From Monilinia fructicola (lineage: Eukaryota; Ascomycota; Leotiomycetes; Helotiales; Sclerotiniaceae), in assembly GCA_008692225.1 (NCBI GenBank), contig VICG01000017.1:248001-312000 (forward strand): a stretch of DNA of 64,000 bases, given 5' to 3'. Numbering within the stretch: position 1 is the first letter of the stretch; every line of letters begins with the position of its first letter. Positions 36,502-49,060 of this stretch are shown one piece after another. The position numbers and the translations under genes were made by a program. A model generated the notes under the pieces. That model saw only the letters and a list, made by a program, of their open reading frames with translations. It was not told the DNA's origin and did not search any database.

Positions 36502-37490
36502 ATTTAATATATAAAATAAATTTATAAAAAACTATTATTATTTAATACTTTTGTATTTAAAAAAGAAAATAAATTAAAAGCTTTTCTAATAATTGAAATA
36601 GATATAATAAAAAAGATTCAACTCTGAAACTGAACCATTTAATTTAGATAAAATAATAATTCAAGTTTATTATTATTAATAAATTAAAATCTCAACTTTT
36701 GATAATATTTGTTTTATTTATATTATAATTGCTTTAAGGTCGAATAGTATGAATATTTGATAATTTAAGGTTTTAAAATCATATTTTATTGAATATTTAT
36801 AAAATACTTGAAATTTATGTTTTATTTTGATTCAAATAGTAAAAATTTTACATAAAAAATCATCTATTCTTTATTTTTAAAATAATAATTCCTTTTCTTA
36901 TAAATATAAACTTTACTTTTAATTATATAAATTTATTAGTATATAAAATAAGTATAAAAACTATTTTAAATTAATATTTAATCTATTTGATATTGAATCT
37001 ATTTAATATTTCTTTGTAATTATAATTTTTTATTATTATATTTGATATTTTTTCGATAAAACAAATATTCTTTAATTTGTTTTTAAAGTAGTTTTTTTAA
37101 AATATTATAATCTTTTACAATTTTCGATATTTTAACTTTATCTATAAACGCTTTGAAAATCATTATAATACAATCTTGAATATATAATTTTAATATAATA
37201 AAATTAATCAATTTTAAAGGTTTTAAAGAAATTAATTACAGAATTATTTGAGTATTAATATTAGAAGATTATATATTAATTAAAAAGATAAAAAAAAGCA
37301 TAAAAAAGTAAGTATATTGAATTCTTAAAAATTAATTATTATATACTTTAGAATATACTTAAGGAACCATCTAATCATTTTAAAGTATTTAGATTATTTG
37401 AAATCGTAATAATAGTTTTATTATTATTATTATAAAACTTTCATCAATTGAATTATAAAGTACTTAAAAGTATATTAAAATAAGGGTTTT
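36502..37490. other. AT-rich stretch, possible 5' part of the LINE
   Basis: About 1 kb with no clear frame. It precedes sequence shared with the LINE fragment at 54770-55130 and may be the 5' region or ORF1 of the same element. No motif was recognised. Confidence 0.35.
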
Positions 37491-38989
37491 TAAAAAACAT
37501 TTTTAAATCTTTTATAAAACTATTTCATTCAAAATCCAATTAGCAATTAATATCTTAATAAAGATAATTTATAAAATTAAAATGAAGATAATAAGATTAA
37601 AAAAGAATAAAATATATAGATAATTTACAAAAGAATGAAGAATTAATAATATTAAAATAAATTTCAAAATCAAGTATTCTTTTTAATTTTCAAAAAAGAA
37701 TGTTTAGAATAAGGAAATATTTTTTTTGATATTAATTATGATTTTATTAAAGATAATTAATATAATTTTATTTAATGATTTACTTTATGAACATTGATAA
37801 TAAAAAACTAGTTTATATAATATAGTTTATTCTTTTAATTATTTTTATGATTATTCAAATTTTAATGAATATAAATCAAATATATTTAATCGATGAATAT
37901 ATTATAAGAATTATATAGAAGATTGTTATATACTTATATCTATCCTATAATAAATTAAAAGTATAAAGTAAATTCATAAATTATAAATAAAATAAGAACC
38001 TTATATATATATAAGAAAAAGCTTTTTATACTTTAATTAAATCATTAATATAAAATTCCTTAAGACAACAATAAAAAATTATTATTATTCTTATACTTAC
38101 TTTTTTTACTTCATTTAGAAAAATCTTTAAAAAGTATAAGATTATAAAATTAACAAAATTATTATATACTATTTATAATCTTAAAGTATATTAAAGTATT
38201 ATAAGAATGATAGAAGCAATCCCCTCATTATAAAAATCCATAATTAAATTAAAAATATAAATAATCTTAATAATATTTATAAATAAAACCAGTATTTTAT
38301 AAGAAATAATAATTAGTAATTGAAACCTTGTTATTCTTTGATATAATATTAATTAGTTAAGATCTATTTCAATTATATCATTGTATAATTAAAAGATAAT
38401 ATAATATCATTCTATAATATTATAGAAATTATAAATAAATATCTTTAGTTGTAATATATGTAATAATAATTTGGAATAATATTTCATTTGATTATATTAA
38501 TATAATATTTAAACAATATCTTATATAAATAGAGCTTTAAATATATATTAATGAATATCTCTTATTTTTTCCAAAGATATATATATAATATTAATTATTA
38601 TTAAATACCTAGAATATAATAAAATCATTTAGATTCTCAATATATAAAATTTTATTCCTAATTTGAAGAACTAGATAATAGGATATTTTACTTTTTTTAG
38701 AATTCGTATAAAGCTATAATAATAACAAAAAATTGTATTGTTTTGAGGTATTTGAATATTTATTGTTTATAAAAAAAATTTAATAATAATCATATTTAAA
38801 CTAAATCTTTTGAATTTAATAAATATAATAAATAATCATAATATAATACTTTTGATTATTAAAAAACCTATGATTTGAATTCAAGGAATACTAATGGGTG
38901 CATAGACTTATAAAACGAAAATATGCTTTATGAATTTTAATGAAAAATAATATTAAGTAATTCAATTTTAAAATATTAATTTTAACGTA

Positions 38990-40942
38990 CTTGGCGTTGT
39001 TTTAGGTCAATGCCAGACTAAAAATCAACTAAAAACGAAATTTATATTAAATCTTTAAAAATTTCCAATCAAATAACTAATCTATTAAAAGTTAGAAATA
39101 AAGCTTTAAAATATTAAGGCAGTATAAAATTAATATTTTATATATTTTAATTTTGAAAAATTAAAGTTTTATAATATATAAAAGAGAATTTAAGATATAT
39201 ATCATTTTATATTATTTATACTTTGACTTTAAATAAAACAAGCTTAATTATAAATAGAAAAAAACTCAAAGTTATATTAAATTAAGCATTCAATTCTATA
39301 TAATATACTAATTTCAATTTACTTATATCTATTGTTTTTTAATTTATAAATGCTTTTTAAAAAAGTAAAAGAGAAAGTATATTAAATTTTCATTAAATAT
39401 GGTAATAAAAGCATTATATAATATATAAATTGAAATGAAAATTATAAGTATATATAATTTTGATATAAAATATAATATATTTATTTTTGTTTAATATACA
39501 TATAAAGTTATATACGAAAAAATCGATTTATAATCCTTTAAATAATAAATATTCTATTATATAAATCTATACTAATATGTCTTATTTCTATTATAATTAT
39601 TATTTTATTAATAGATAAATTATATATAATAATAATTTTTATTTGAATTTATAGGTTATATAATGCTTTTATTACTATATTCAATTAAATTTTATTATAC
39701 ATTTTTTACTTTTTTAAAAAACTTTTATAAATTGAAAAACAATAGATATAACTAAATTAAAACTAGTATATTATATAAGTTGCCTACCCTACTTTTCGCC
39801 ACCCCCCTATTTGGCCAATATTTTATACCAAAAACGGCCATTTTAATGTATCTATAACTCTACGAAAAATAAATATATATTTTTTAAATCCTAATTAGAG
39901 CTTCTATATATGATTATTAATAAATTCTGAAAATCTTAAAGTTTTGCGATTCTTTTATAAAGAGTAATAAAAGATTATAGAAAATTAGAATTTTCGGTTT
40001 TGCATTTGTATGGAAATTATATACAAAATTGAAACTTTAAAATAAATATTTATAATTTCCAAACAAAAATAATTAAAAATAATCTATAAATTTTTATATA
40101 ATCTACTAATTAATATATAGTAAATAAGCTATTTAAAATATATATAATAATTTAAAACTATTGAGTAAATTAAAATTAGAAATTTTTTACTTAAAATTTT
40201 ATTATTAAAATTTAAGAATCTATATTAAATATTTATTATAAATAATAGTATATTATTAAAATAACATATTCAATCTAAATTAGCTTCAAAATCCTTAAAT
40301 TTTTTTAAATTATTTTTAATTATTCTTATTAAATAAATATAACTTTTTTTAAAGATTTTGATTTTGTATAAGATTTATATATAAATCGAAAATTAGAATT
40401 TTAATTTTCTATAATCTTTTATAACTCTTTATAAAAGAATCGCAAAAAATTTAAGATTTTCAGAATCTATTAATAATTATATATAAAAGCTTTAATTAAG
40501 ATTTAAAAAAATATATTTCATTTTTCGTAAAGTTATAAGTACGTTAAAATAGCCGTTTTTGGTGTAAAATGTTAGCCAAATGGAGAGGGTGGGCTAAAAG
40601 TAGGATAAGCGACTTAGAATTGAATGTTTTATTCAATATCACTTTTAGTTTTCTTATAACTATAATTAAGCTTGATTTATTAAAATCTAAAATAGAAATT
40701 ATATAAGATAAAAAAAACAATATACTTTTTCAAATTCTTTTTAATTTCTAATAAGATATTAATATTTTAATATTTAATACGTTTAATTTCTTTTTTTAAT
40801 CTAATAATATTTAAAAGTATTTTTCATAATATTTAATCAATTTATTGATTTATTATACTTTTTTAAAAATTAAATACATACAAATATGATTTTCGTTTTT
40901 CGGTTAATTTTTAGCCCAGTATTAACTCAAAACAACGCCAAG
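38990..40942. mobile_element. TIR-4 foldback element nested in TIR-3
   Basis: The ends are CTTGGCGTTGTTTTAGGTCA and AACTCAAAACAACGCCAAG, flanked by TA (38988-38989 and 40943-40944). The joined flanks (ACGTATATCAATTG) occur uninterrupted in the other TIR-3 copy. Without the TIR-2 insert it is about 1,114 bp. Both arms are long inverted repeats: one inner pair spans about 39320-39430 and 39655-39775, and outer arms include AATTATAAGCTTAATTA-like sequence on each side. No transposase frame. This is the only copy in the window. Confidence 0.85.
39778..40614. mobile_element. Complete TIR-2 element, 837 bp, nested in TIR-4
   Basis: It starts AGTTGCCTACCCTACTTTTC after TA (39776-39777) and ends AAAAGTAGGATAAGCGACT before TA (40615-40616). 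The arms are inverted for about 350 bp on each side (TTTTGCGATTCTTTTATAAA against TTTATAAAAGAATCGCAAAA), so the transcript would fold into one long hairpin. The conserved subterminal block GCCAATATTTTATACCAAAA is inverted at the other end as TTTTTGGTGTAAAATGTTAG. It is inserted in the right arm of TIR-4. It is non-autonomous and is the best reference copy of the family here. Confidence 0.92.
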
Positions 40943-42029
40943 TATATCAATTGTTATAAAACTACGTATTCTTATAAAGAAATATATAAGAAACTTAACG
41001 TATTTTAAAGATTTCAAAAATCTCGAAGATCAAATTTATAGTATTATAGTAAAACGAAAGATTGCATTTTAATATATATAAAAATCAACACTTTAACATC
41101 TTATAAGTCCGTACACTCATTGGTAGAATATATTAGATTATAATTAATTCTATCTATAAGAGCAAAAATCTAAAATATATAATAATAATAGAAAATGATA
41201 TAAACTAAAATAAGAATTTTAGATTGAATTAATTTTTTTATTATAATATATTTAAATATTATATTCTAGATGTATTATAAACTTATTTTTCTTTTATAAA
41301 AAAGCCTTAAAATTAAAATATATAGACAAATACCAAAGAAATTTAAATTTTAGATTTTCTAAGATATTTAGTACTAAGAATCTTTAGAAATATATAGAAA
41401 AACTAAATTATTATATTTTATAAATTATAATTCAAATAATTCTTTGTTTAATATTTTTTATATTTTATATACCCTTTTGAATATTAAAATATATGATTAT
41501 AATAAAAAAATATATTTATTTCAAAAAAACTAATAATAATAAGATTAATATTCTTTCGCTTAAAATATTATAAAGTATATAAAACATAATAAACTAACTA
41601 ATAAAAAAATAATCCTATACTTTTAGAATCAATTTATTTAGATATTGAAAATATTAAAAGGAATATAAATCTTAAAATATTAAATAAAAAAAAGAATTGT
41701 TTTCTTAAACTTATACTATAATTTATAAATCTTTAAATAAGGGATATTAATATTATAAGTAAATCTAAAAAAGCAATAGTATAATTATATATTATTTTTT
41801 ATATTGTTTTTATTTATTGATATTAATAATAAAGACAAATATATCTTGAAATAAAGAAGATACTCTTTTATAATAAATATGAATAAAATTTTAAACATTT
41901 GAAATATTCAATTTATAATAAAAAGACTTTGAATTATATAGTAATTAAAGTTTAAAATATTCTTAATTATACTTTAAAGCAAACAATAAAGAGTTTTATT
42001 AGATATTTTATATACTTATTGAATTTTTA

Positions 42030-42400
42030 TTTTAAACTTAAATAATATTTTAAATAATATAAATAAATGAATATTATTTTACTTTATAAACCTAAAAATA
42101 ATATTAATAAAATCAAATTCTATTCATTAATTAATAATCTTCTATAATACTATTAAGAAACCTTCTAAAAAGATAATTATTAATGAGTTTTTCAAATCAA
42201 TTAAAATTAATAATATACTATTTAGATATTAGATAGATATTAAACTTATTTAGAATATTTATATTATATCAAAATTATTTATAAAATAGATATATATCCT
42301 TGAAAACAATTTTTTAGAATAAATAATAAATCTTTTAAATTTAAATATAATCATATTTTTTAATCTATCTTTTGAAGAACTTTATAGAATTCAAGAATAA
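42030..42400 (+). pseudogene. LINE reverse transcriptase remnant (element E)
   Basis: One frame reads IILLYKPKNNINKIKFYSL, matching the LINE RT entry (xxVLRKPGKxDYxxxKSYRPI). The next frame continues YNTIKKPSKKIIINEFFKSI and KINNILFRY, matching LLNTxGKxLEKIIxxRLxxxxExxNLLPxxQ. The copy at 61930-62100 gives IIDYRLSKFIKIDKLLF at the same place, supporting the homology. A later segment with SFEELYRIQE resembles the region after the catalytic GAFDxVS motif. Frameshifts and stops are frequent. Confidence 0.6.
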
Positions 42401-43469
42401 TAATATACTGGTTTAGGTTAAGATAAAAATAATAATAATAATATTTTATATTTTTAAGGAGATATATAAAGAATACTAGGTTTAGATTAGGTATTATAAT
42501 ATTGGGTTTATATTAAATAAATATTAGTTACTTTATCAAACTAAGGGATCTAAATAATATAATCTTATAATAATCTTATAATTTAGGAATAGTTTATTAA
42601 ACCCTAATATAAGCATTTAAATACTTAAATTATAAATAAATAATAAATAAAGATAATAAAAGTATATTATAAGGATTAAAATAAAATTAATTATCTAATC
42701 ATTCTTTTTAATCTATATTATTACCTTATTGTAAAATATGATTATATAAAATATAAAACAAATATATAAAAATAATAATTATATTAGCTTCTATTAATAT
42801 ATAATTAATTTAATATTACTTGAATATAATCTATAATATTTTTATAATCATTCTTTTATAAATACAAAAGTAATAAAATAAAAGCTTTCAAATAATATTA
42901 AATATATAAAAAATAATCTTAATTTAGATTTTATATATCAAGACCCTATATAAATTATTAAAAAGCAGTTTAAAGAATCTTTAAATAATAATATACTATA
43001 AATTTTAAGTTTAAGATATTTTATATATTTATATAGTAAATTTATAAAATATAACGAAAGAACATTTATAAATCGTATAATAAATTATGAATTATAACTA
43101 TAATTTTAGATTAATGAAAATATAACTAAATATAAAGTTAAAATAGAATAATAAAGAAAAGATTAACTTTAATATATAAGAATTATTCTTACAGCGAAAG
43201 CTAAACGATTTATTATTAAAAGATAATCATTATATTCCAATAAAAAATAATAAAAGAATGACTGAAAAAATTATAAAGTAGTATAAATACTCTAAAGATT
43301 GAATATTTGCTTGTTATAATTAAAAGATTTAAAAAACCAAATTTAAAATATATAGTAATCCTATAAAAGAAATGAAACTAATAATAATAAGTATTAAAAT
43401 AAAATATATAGAATTATATAAGTTTTTAATAAAACAAAAAGCAGCTAATATTTAAATAGATAATAAGTG

Positions 43470-46400
43470 AAACGAGGTACGAAAAAAATAAAGGGGTTAA
43501 CTAAAATAAGATAGTTATTTATAAAGAGAAAAAGGAAAGGATTAAAGATTCTTTCCTCTTAAATATTAGCTTCAATGGTTATATAACTTTTATCTAAAGA
43601 TTGCTTTCTCTAATATAGCCTTCTCTTTTGTATTTAATATTCTAATACATTATTATATATTGTTTTTTAATTAATAATAACATTTTTAAGGGTTCTATAA
43701 AAAAATTTATTAATTTTATAATATTCTATAAAAATTCTTTTTTTATTACCTTTTTAGCTTTTATATTAAATAATATATTCTTAAGCAAAAGAAAAAAAAA
43801 GATAAATATAAATTTCCTTTACTTTTCATTACAATATACATTCTTCTTCAACTCACTTCGATACTATTCCGATGCTACTTTAGTATACAATATAAAATAT
43901 TATTATTCTATCATTCTATTATCCTTTTTAGTCTTTAATATCTTTTCAATATTAAATTTGATTTTTTGATTTTCATTTAACTATAAATTGTATTCTATTA
44001 TTTTTCCTAGCGAATAAAATACATTATCTAGTTTTATTTTATTGAAACTTTTATTATTCAATTGTAATATTGAATTATCTTTATTAATGATTATTATACT
44101 TATTTTTATTTTATATATTTAAAAGTATATATAAGTTAATATTAATAAATCAAAAACTTTTTTATCCTTATTAATATATATATTAATAATTTAGTTCTAT
44201 TTTACTTTTAATTGTATTATATAATATTTATAAAATTTAGCTTTTATAATTTAGATTATAATATATTTGTTTAGAAAATAGTAATTTATTAAATACTTTG
44301 TATTATAATTTAACAAAACTTTATAAAACCAATATATATATATTATATATTTTAAAAAACGAATATTATCCTTTTGTAAAAATTATAATTTTTTATTTAT
44401 AAAGTTTAAGATTGGTTTATATATATTAGATTAAACTTTTAAAAATATTGAAATTCCAACTTTTTAATATAATATACATTCCTTAAAACCTATTTCTATT
44501 GAATTTTTATTTACTATTTTAGCCTTCTTTTTTTTTATTATAAAATAGTAGTTTTTAATTATAATACTATATTTTATCTATATATTATTTATCCTTTCTT
44601 TTAATATTAATAACCTTAAATTAGAATTTATTAAGATATTCTAATTCTTAAAGATTTCTTTATAAAATTCTTTGATTAATATCTTTTTTATTGTTTTAAC
44701 TAAAGTTTGGAAATCATTAAATTTTTTTAATAATTTATTTTTATTCTAGTTTATTAACTTTTTTAATAATTTTAATATAAATTTGTTAACTTGTTTATTT
44801 TAATTATAGTTTTTATCTTAGTTTTCAATTTTAATATAAATATTAAGGTTTTTATCTTTTTCAATTGTTTTCTTTACCTAATTTACTAATTTGATATAAA
44901 TACCTTTATCTTTGTGCTTTTCAATTGTAACTTTTTTATTATTTTGAATAATTTTATCATTATCGTTTTGCATTTTTTATATAAATATATCGCTTTTTAC
45001 TTTCTCTACATTTTTCAAAATATTCAATATTACTTTATTTATATTTATAATTTCTTTAATTTATAATGTAATTAATTCTTCAATTTTTTCTTTTTTACAA
45101 TATAACCAATTTACTCATTTTTTTTTCTTTACTTTGTTTTTTTCTTTTCTCTTAATTTCTTTCTTTTTTATTTATTTATTAATTTCTGTTTTTTTGTTTT
45201 TATAATTAAATTATATACTTGATTATTATTTTGTAAATACTTTTTTTAACATTAATCAATTTAAATACAATTATAATTCTACTTTAGTCTTTATTTAATT
45301 GTTTCTTATTAATTATTACAATTGCTTTAACTATATCTTCTCTATATATTAATATAATTAAATTACGCTTTTGCTTTTTTATTAAATTTATATATTATTT
45401 ATATATCATTACTTTTTCCAAAAACAAAGTAATTAATAATACTTATTTTTAAATCTTCCAATTGCTTTTCTTTATAAATAAATTAATAATATTCAATATA
45501 TTTAAAATATACTTTTTTATAATTGCTTTTTTGAAAAATTTGTTTTTTTATATTTAATTTTATTTATTTCTATAATTCTTTTTATTTTATATTTACTATA
45601 TTATAAATTTTTTCCTACACTTTATTATTATATAAATCAAATTATCCTTTTATTATTAATAAACCTTATACTCTTATTATAATTTAAAAAAAGTTTATCG
45701 CTAATATCATTTCATTAACTTAAAATATCAATCCTAATCTATTAAAGTTTATTATATTTATTTTAATTAGTTTAATATTATTAATATTACTTTTAAAAAG
45801 AATATTTCAATAAAAATCGAATTTAAAGAGTATTAATAATATAACAATTATATTGTTTACAAGAAAAATAATAATATTAATAAGATTAATAAATTTTATA
45901 TCTATATCTTTTAAAAATATTAAAATTAATACTTTAATTTTTCTTTTTATACAAAATATTTGTTAAAAATTTTTAGAATCAATTTAATATTCCTTTATTT
46001 GAAAAGTTAGATTTATTCTTAATATTATTATAATAACATTATTAATTATTTAATTACCTTATATATTTTAATTTATAAATCAATATATTTTTCATAATGT
46101 ATTTAGAATTATATAAACTTATTTAAATAATAATTTATCTTTTTTAAAATAAATTACTATTATAATAATTTCAAATCCAATTTTAATTATTTAAACACTA
46201 TCTCTACAATCTTTAATCTATAATAACTTTATTTAATCTTTTTTTAATTTAATTTGGTTTTTAAAACTAAAATAATAATATATTCTTTTATTTATAATTT
46301 AGATTAATATTTATTTAATTTTCTTTTATTTTAAATCTTTAATATCTTTTATAAAAGTTTTTATAATAAATAAATATAATTTAAAGAATTCCTTTATTAT

Positions 46401-46680
46401 ATCTTAAACATTAATCAAATCCTTTAGTTTTTATTGTATATTTTTATTATTTACATAACCTTTTTTTTTAATTAAAAATTTTAATTTTTTTCATTTTCAT
46501 TTTATTCTAAAATCAAAAATCTTTTCAATATACTATTTTAAAATAGTATCTCTATATTACATATTTTATATAAACTTGCAATTTAATTCCTTTTTAGCTT
46601 TATTCAAACAATTCATCTAATTTACTATTTTATATAATATAAAAAGATTAATATAAAAAAGTATTATAATATTAAAAAAA
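43470..46680. other. AT-rich region left of gypsy element D, possible old retroelement
   Basis: About 3.2 kb with no decisive feature. It may contain the 3' end and LTR of gypsy element D. The minus strand at 44850-45200 is Lys/Asn-rich with coiled-coil-like composition, and at about 45600-45760 a segment faintly resembles a LINE endonuclease, but both could be composition effects. A pocket at 43840-43890 (CTTCAACTCACTTCGATACT) is less mutated than its surroundings. Confidence 0.35.
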
Positions 46681-46689
46681 TAATAATAA

Positions 46690-46990
46690 TTTTAATTTAT
46701 AAACTTTCAATTCTATACTTTTCATTATTCTAAAAAAACTGATGTTTTTAAAATCTAATTTAACACACTTTCTATCTATAAATAAATTCTTTATTATTAA
46801 ATAAATTATATCATCTATTTTAAATATTTAGAATTTATATTTTATATTATAATATTTTGCTATTAGATTTTAAATAGAAATTAATTCTTTTATTATCGTT
46901 ATATATAATATTTTCAGTTTCTTTCCTAATTATAAAGCATCTTCCAATTTCTATTATATATTTATATCAATTAATAATAATAGCATTTAT
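46690..46990 (-). pseudogene. Gypsy integrase C-terminal (GPY/F) remnant (element D)
   Basis: The frame reads IAKYYNIKYKF, a stop, IFKIDDIIYLIIKNLF, then RKCVKLDFKNISFFRIM and KSIELKVYKLK. This is the module after the integrase core of chromovirus-type gypsy elements (MAxYYNxxHxxxxFxxGDxVxLxxKNxxxxRxxxKLDxKxxGPFxI). It is preceded by degraded core sequence at 46990-47600. A chromodomain may follow at lower coordinates but was not seen. Confidence 0.75.
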
Positions 46991-46999
46991 TTTCCATTT

Positions 47000-48390
47000 G
47001 CTTTAAATAGCAAAATATTCATAATTAATATTAATATAAAATTATAAATGTATTTTATTACAAATAAAAGATTCGCCTAATTACTTTATTTATAATTAAC
47101 AAAATATTTTATATAAACCTTAATAATCTAATTTATTTATTTAATGAAATTATCAATTTGCAAATAAAATATTATCAAGAATTTCTTTATTATATTTAAA
47201 TAAATTGTTAAAATCATTTAAAAAACATTTGTAAAAAAATTTACTTTATCTCAAACAATTAAGTTTAATATTCCATACTTTATTATTAAAATTCAAATGA
47301 AAATAAAAGCAAATTAAATAATTATTATATTTTTTTCTAATTAGATTCAAGTTTATTTCCTTAATATATTTATTATTATTAAAATACAATTATATATTAA
47401 GTATAAAAATAAGTCTTTTTTATTTTTTCTATTATTGAAATTATTCTTCGATTATAATATTAATAAATCAATAATTAAATCTATAAATAATCCATCTTAT
47501 AATTTTATAAAAATCAATATTAATATTAATTCTCCAAGTTTCTTTTTATATAAAGATTTATTCTTTGGTATATTATACAAAATCTAATATAATCTATTAT
47601 ATTTGTATTTATTCTCTTTTAATATAATAATTTTTTTATATTTATTTATAATCGCTTTTTAATCAAAATAATTGATTATTTAAAAATTATAAAATTCTTA
47701 TAATAATAATTTTTGTAATGTTTTTATCCGATAATATATATAATCTTATTCCCTTATAATATTAAAGGTTATCGTATATAGTAAATTCCTTTTTTTTTTT
47801 GGATTTGAAAAATTTAATCAAGATTTTTTAATTAATTCTACCAACCCTTTTTTGTACTTCGGTTTTACCGTAGTATCTTCTAAGTCCAACATTAATAAAA
47901 ATAAGGTTACTATATTCTACATATTATTACGATTTAATCCTATATTTTCTATTTCCTTTAATTTATTTATCATATAATATTTTTCTTTTTGGTAAATCAC
48001 ATTTACTTTAACTATAATAATATATAATAAATCACATTTACTTGAACTATAATAATATATTATAAATCCTATTAACATTTATAATTAAAAATGAATTAAA
48101 TAACTAATAATATAGTTTTAATAATAAAGTTAGTTTAAAATCCTTGTTTTAATAATTTAATCTTTTTAATAATATATTTATTAAATTGTTTTGATTTAGT
48201 TTATAAACAATTATAAGATCTATTCTTATTAGATTGATTCATAATAATGTTATTTTACTATATAATAATATAAATCGTTTATAAAAAATTAGAGAATCCA
48301 GAAAATAATAATATTTTCCAAATGCTTTTTAAAGATAATCAAGCAATTATTATTTTTATTTTAATTGAGTTTATAGTTACTCTTTTATTC
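47000..48390 (-). pseudogene. Presumed RNase H and integrase core of element D
   Basis: By position, between RT and the integrase C-terminus, this should hold RNase H and the integrase core. I could not read either with confidence. A short duplicated block (AAATCACATTTACTT, then AACTATAATAATATAT) lies in tandem at 47995-48065. A less mutated pocket at 47830-47905 (CTTCGGTTTTACCGTAG) stands out. Confidence 0.4.
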
Positions 48391-48399
48391 AATATTATA

Positions 48400-49040
48400 T
48401 AGCTAAGAAATTTTACTTATTTAATTCTAAATTAGCATTTTTAAGCTTACAAAATAATCTTTATTTTAATAATTGTTTTAATACCTATTTTATATAATTT
48501 TTATATTCTTTTCTACTTCTAAAGTAAATCAAAATATCATTTAAATAAATTAATAATTTATTTATAAATTGTTTTAGATATTAATTAATATAAGCCTAAA
48601 AAGTTGTTAATACATTGTATAATCCAAATAATATTATTAAATATTTATAAAAACGTAATTTATTATAAAAAGCTATTTTTTATTTATTTTCTTTATATAT
48701 ACATATTAAATTATAAACTTTTTTTAAATCTAGTTTTATAAATATAACTGCTTTTCTTAGCCTATTAAATATCTTTAATATTAATAAAATCGAATATCTA
48801 TTTAGAATAGTTATTATATTAATACTTCAATAATCCATATATAATCATAGTTCTATAATACCCTTTTTTTTTATAAATAATATCAATACACCTATTTTTA
48901 ATTTAATTAATCTAATAAACCCTAATCTTATTATTTTTTTTATATATCCTTTCAATATCTTGAATTCTATTTTCAACAAATTGTATATTAAATTCAATAA
49001 TAGTATATTATTTAATTGTAATATAATTTTATAATCCATT
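48400..49040 (-). pseudogene. Gypsy reverse transcriptase remnant (element D)
   Basis: An open frame at 48845-49039 contains LKGYIKKIIRLGFIRLIKLK followed by ILFIKKK, matching the RT entry (LxxYIxxxLxxGFIRPSxSPxxAPxLFVKKKDG). Downstream, with stops, are FIKLDLKKVYNLI (FTKLDLxxAYxxIR), LIILFGLYNVLTTF (xVMPFGLTNAPATF) and YLNDILIYF (catalytic YLDDILIYS, with the first Asp changed to Asn by G-to-A). RT motifs A, B and C are all present in order. It is inactive. Confidence 0.85.
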
Positions 49041-49060
49041 TTTAATTTATATAATAAAAA

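Larger units (their letters stand above)
38891..41123. mobile_element. TIR-3 element carrying two nested elements
   Basis: It starts CTAATGGGTGCATAGACTTA after TA (38889-38890) and ends GTCCGTACACTCATTGG before TA (41124-41125). Removing the inner TIR-4 with one TA leaves 278 bp, the exact length of the uninterrupted TIR-3 copy at 55354-55631, which matches it in reverse orientation. It is inserted in the LINE. No coding capacity. Confidence 0.88.
37500..43470 (+). mobile_element. LINE-type non-LTR retrotransposon, interrupted (element E)
   Basis: This stretch shares degraded similarity with two other places in the window. Positions 37555-37930 match 54770-55130. Positions 38220-38800 and 41150-43100 match 60340-60900 and 61190-63130. 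The only readable protein domain is a non-LTR reverse transcriptase at about 42050-42400. No LTRs flank it. A nest of three DNA transposons at 38891-41123 splits it. Both ends are approximate: the 5' end may reach back to 36502, and the 3' end is set near 43470, where similarity and A-rich character change. Confidence 0.6.
46690..49060 (-). mobile_element. Second Ty3/gypsy element (element D), core pol region
   Basis: The minus strand carries a gypsy RT (48400-49040) and, downstream, a gypsy integrase C-terminal domain (46690-46990), the same gene order as element C. The protein fragments are clearly different from those of element C, so this is a second lineage. I could not identify its LTRs. 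The full element probably extends from somewhere in 43470-46690 to about 50000-51250. Decay is similar to that in element C. Confidence 0.75.

Noticed and set aside
45600..45760. LINE endonuclease domain on the minus strand
   Set aside because: A few residues align with the family, but stops are frequent, frames must be shifted and catalytic residues are not visible. The evidence is no better than composition would give.
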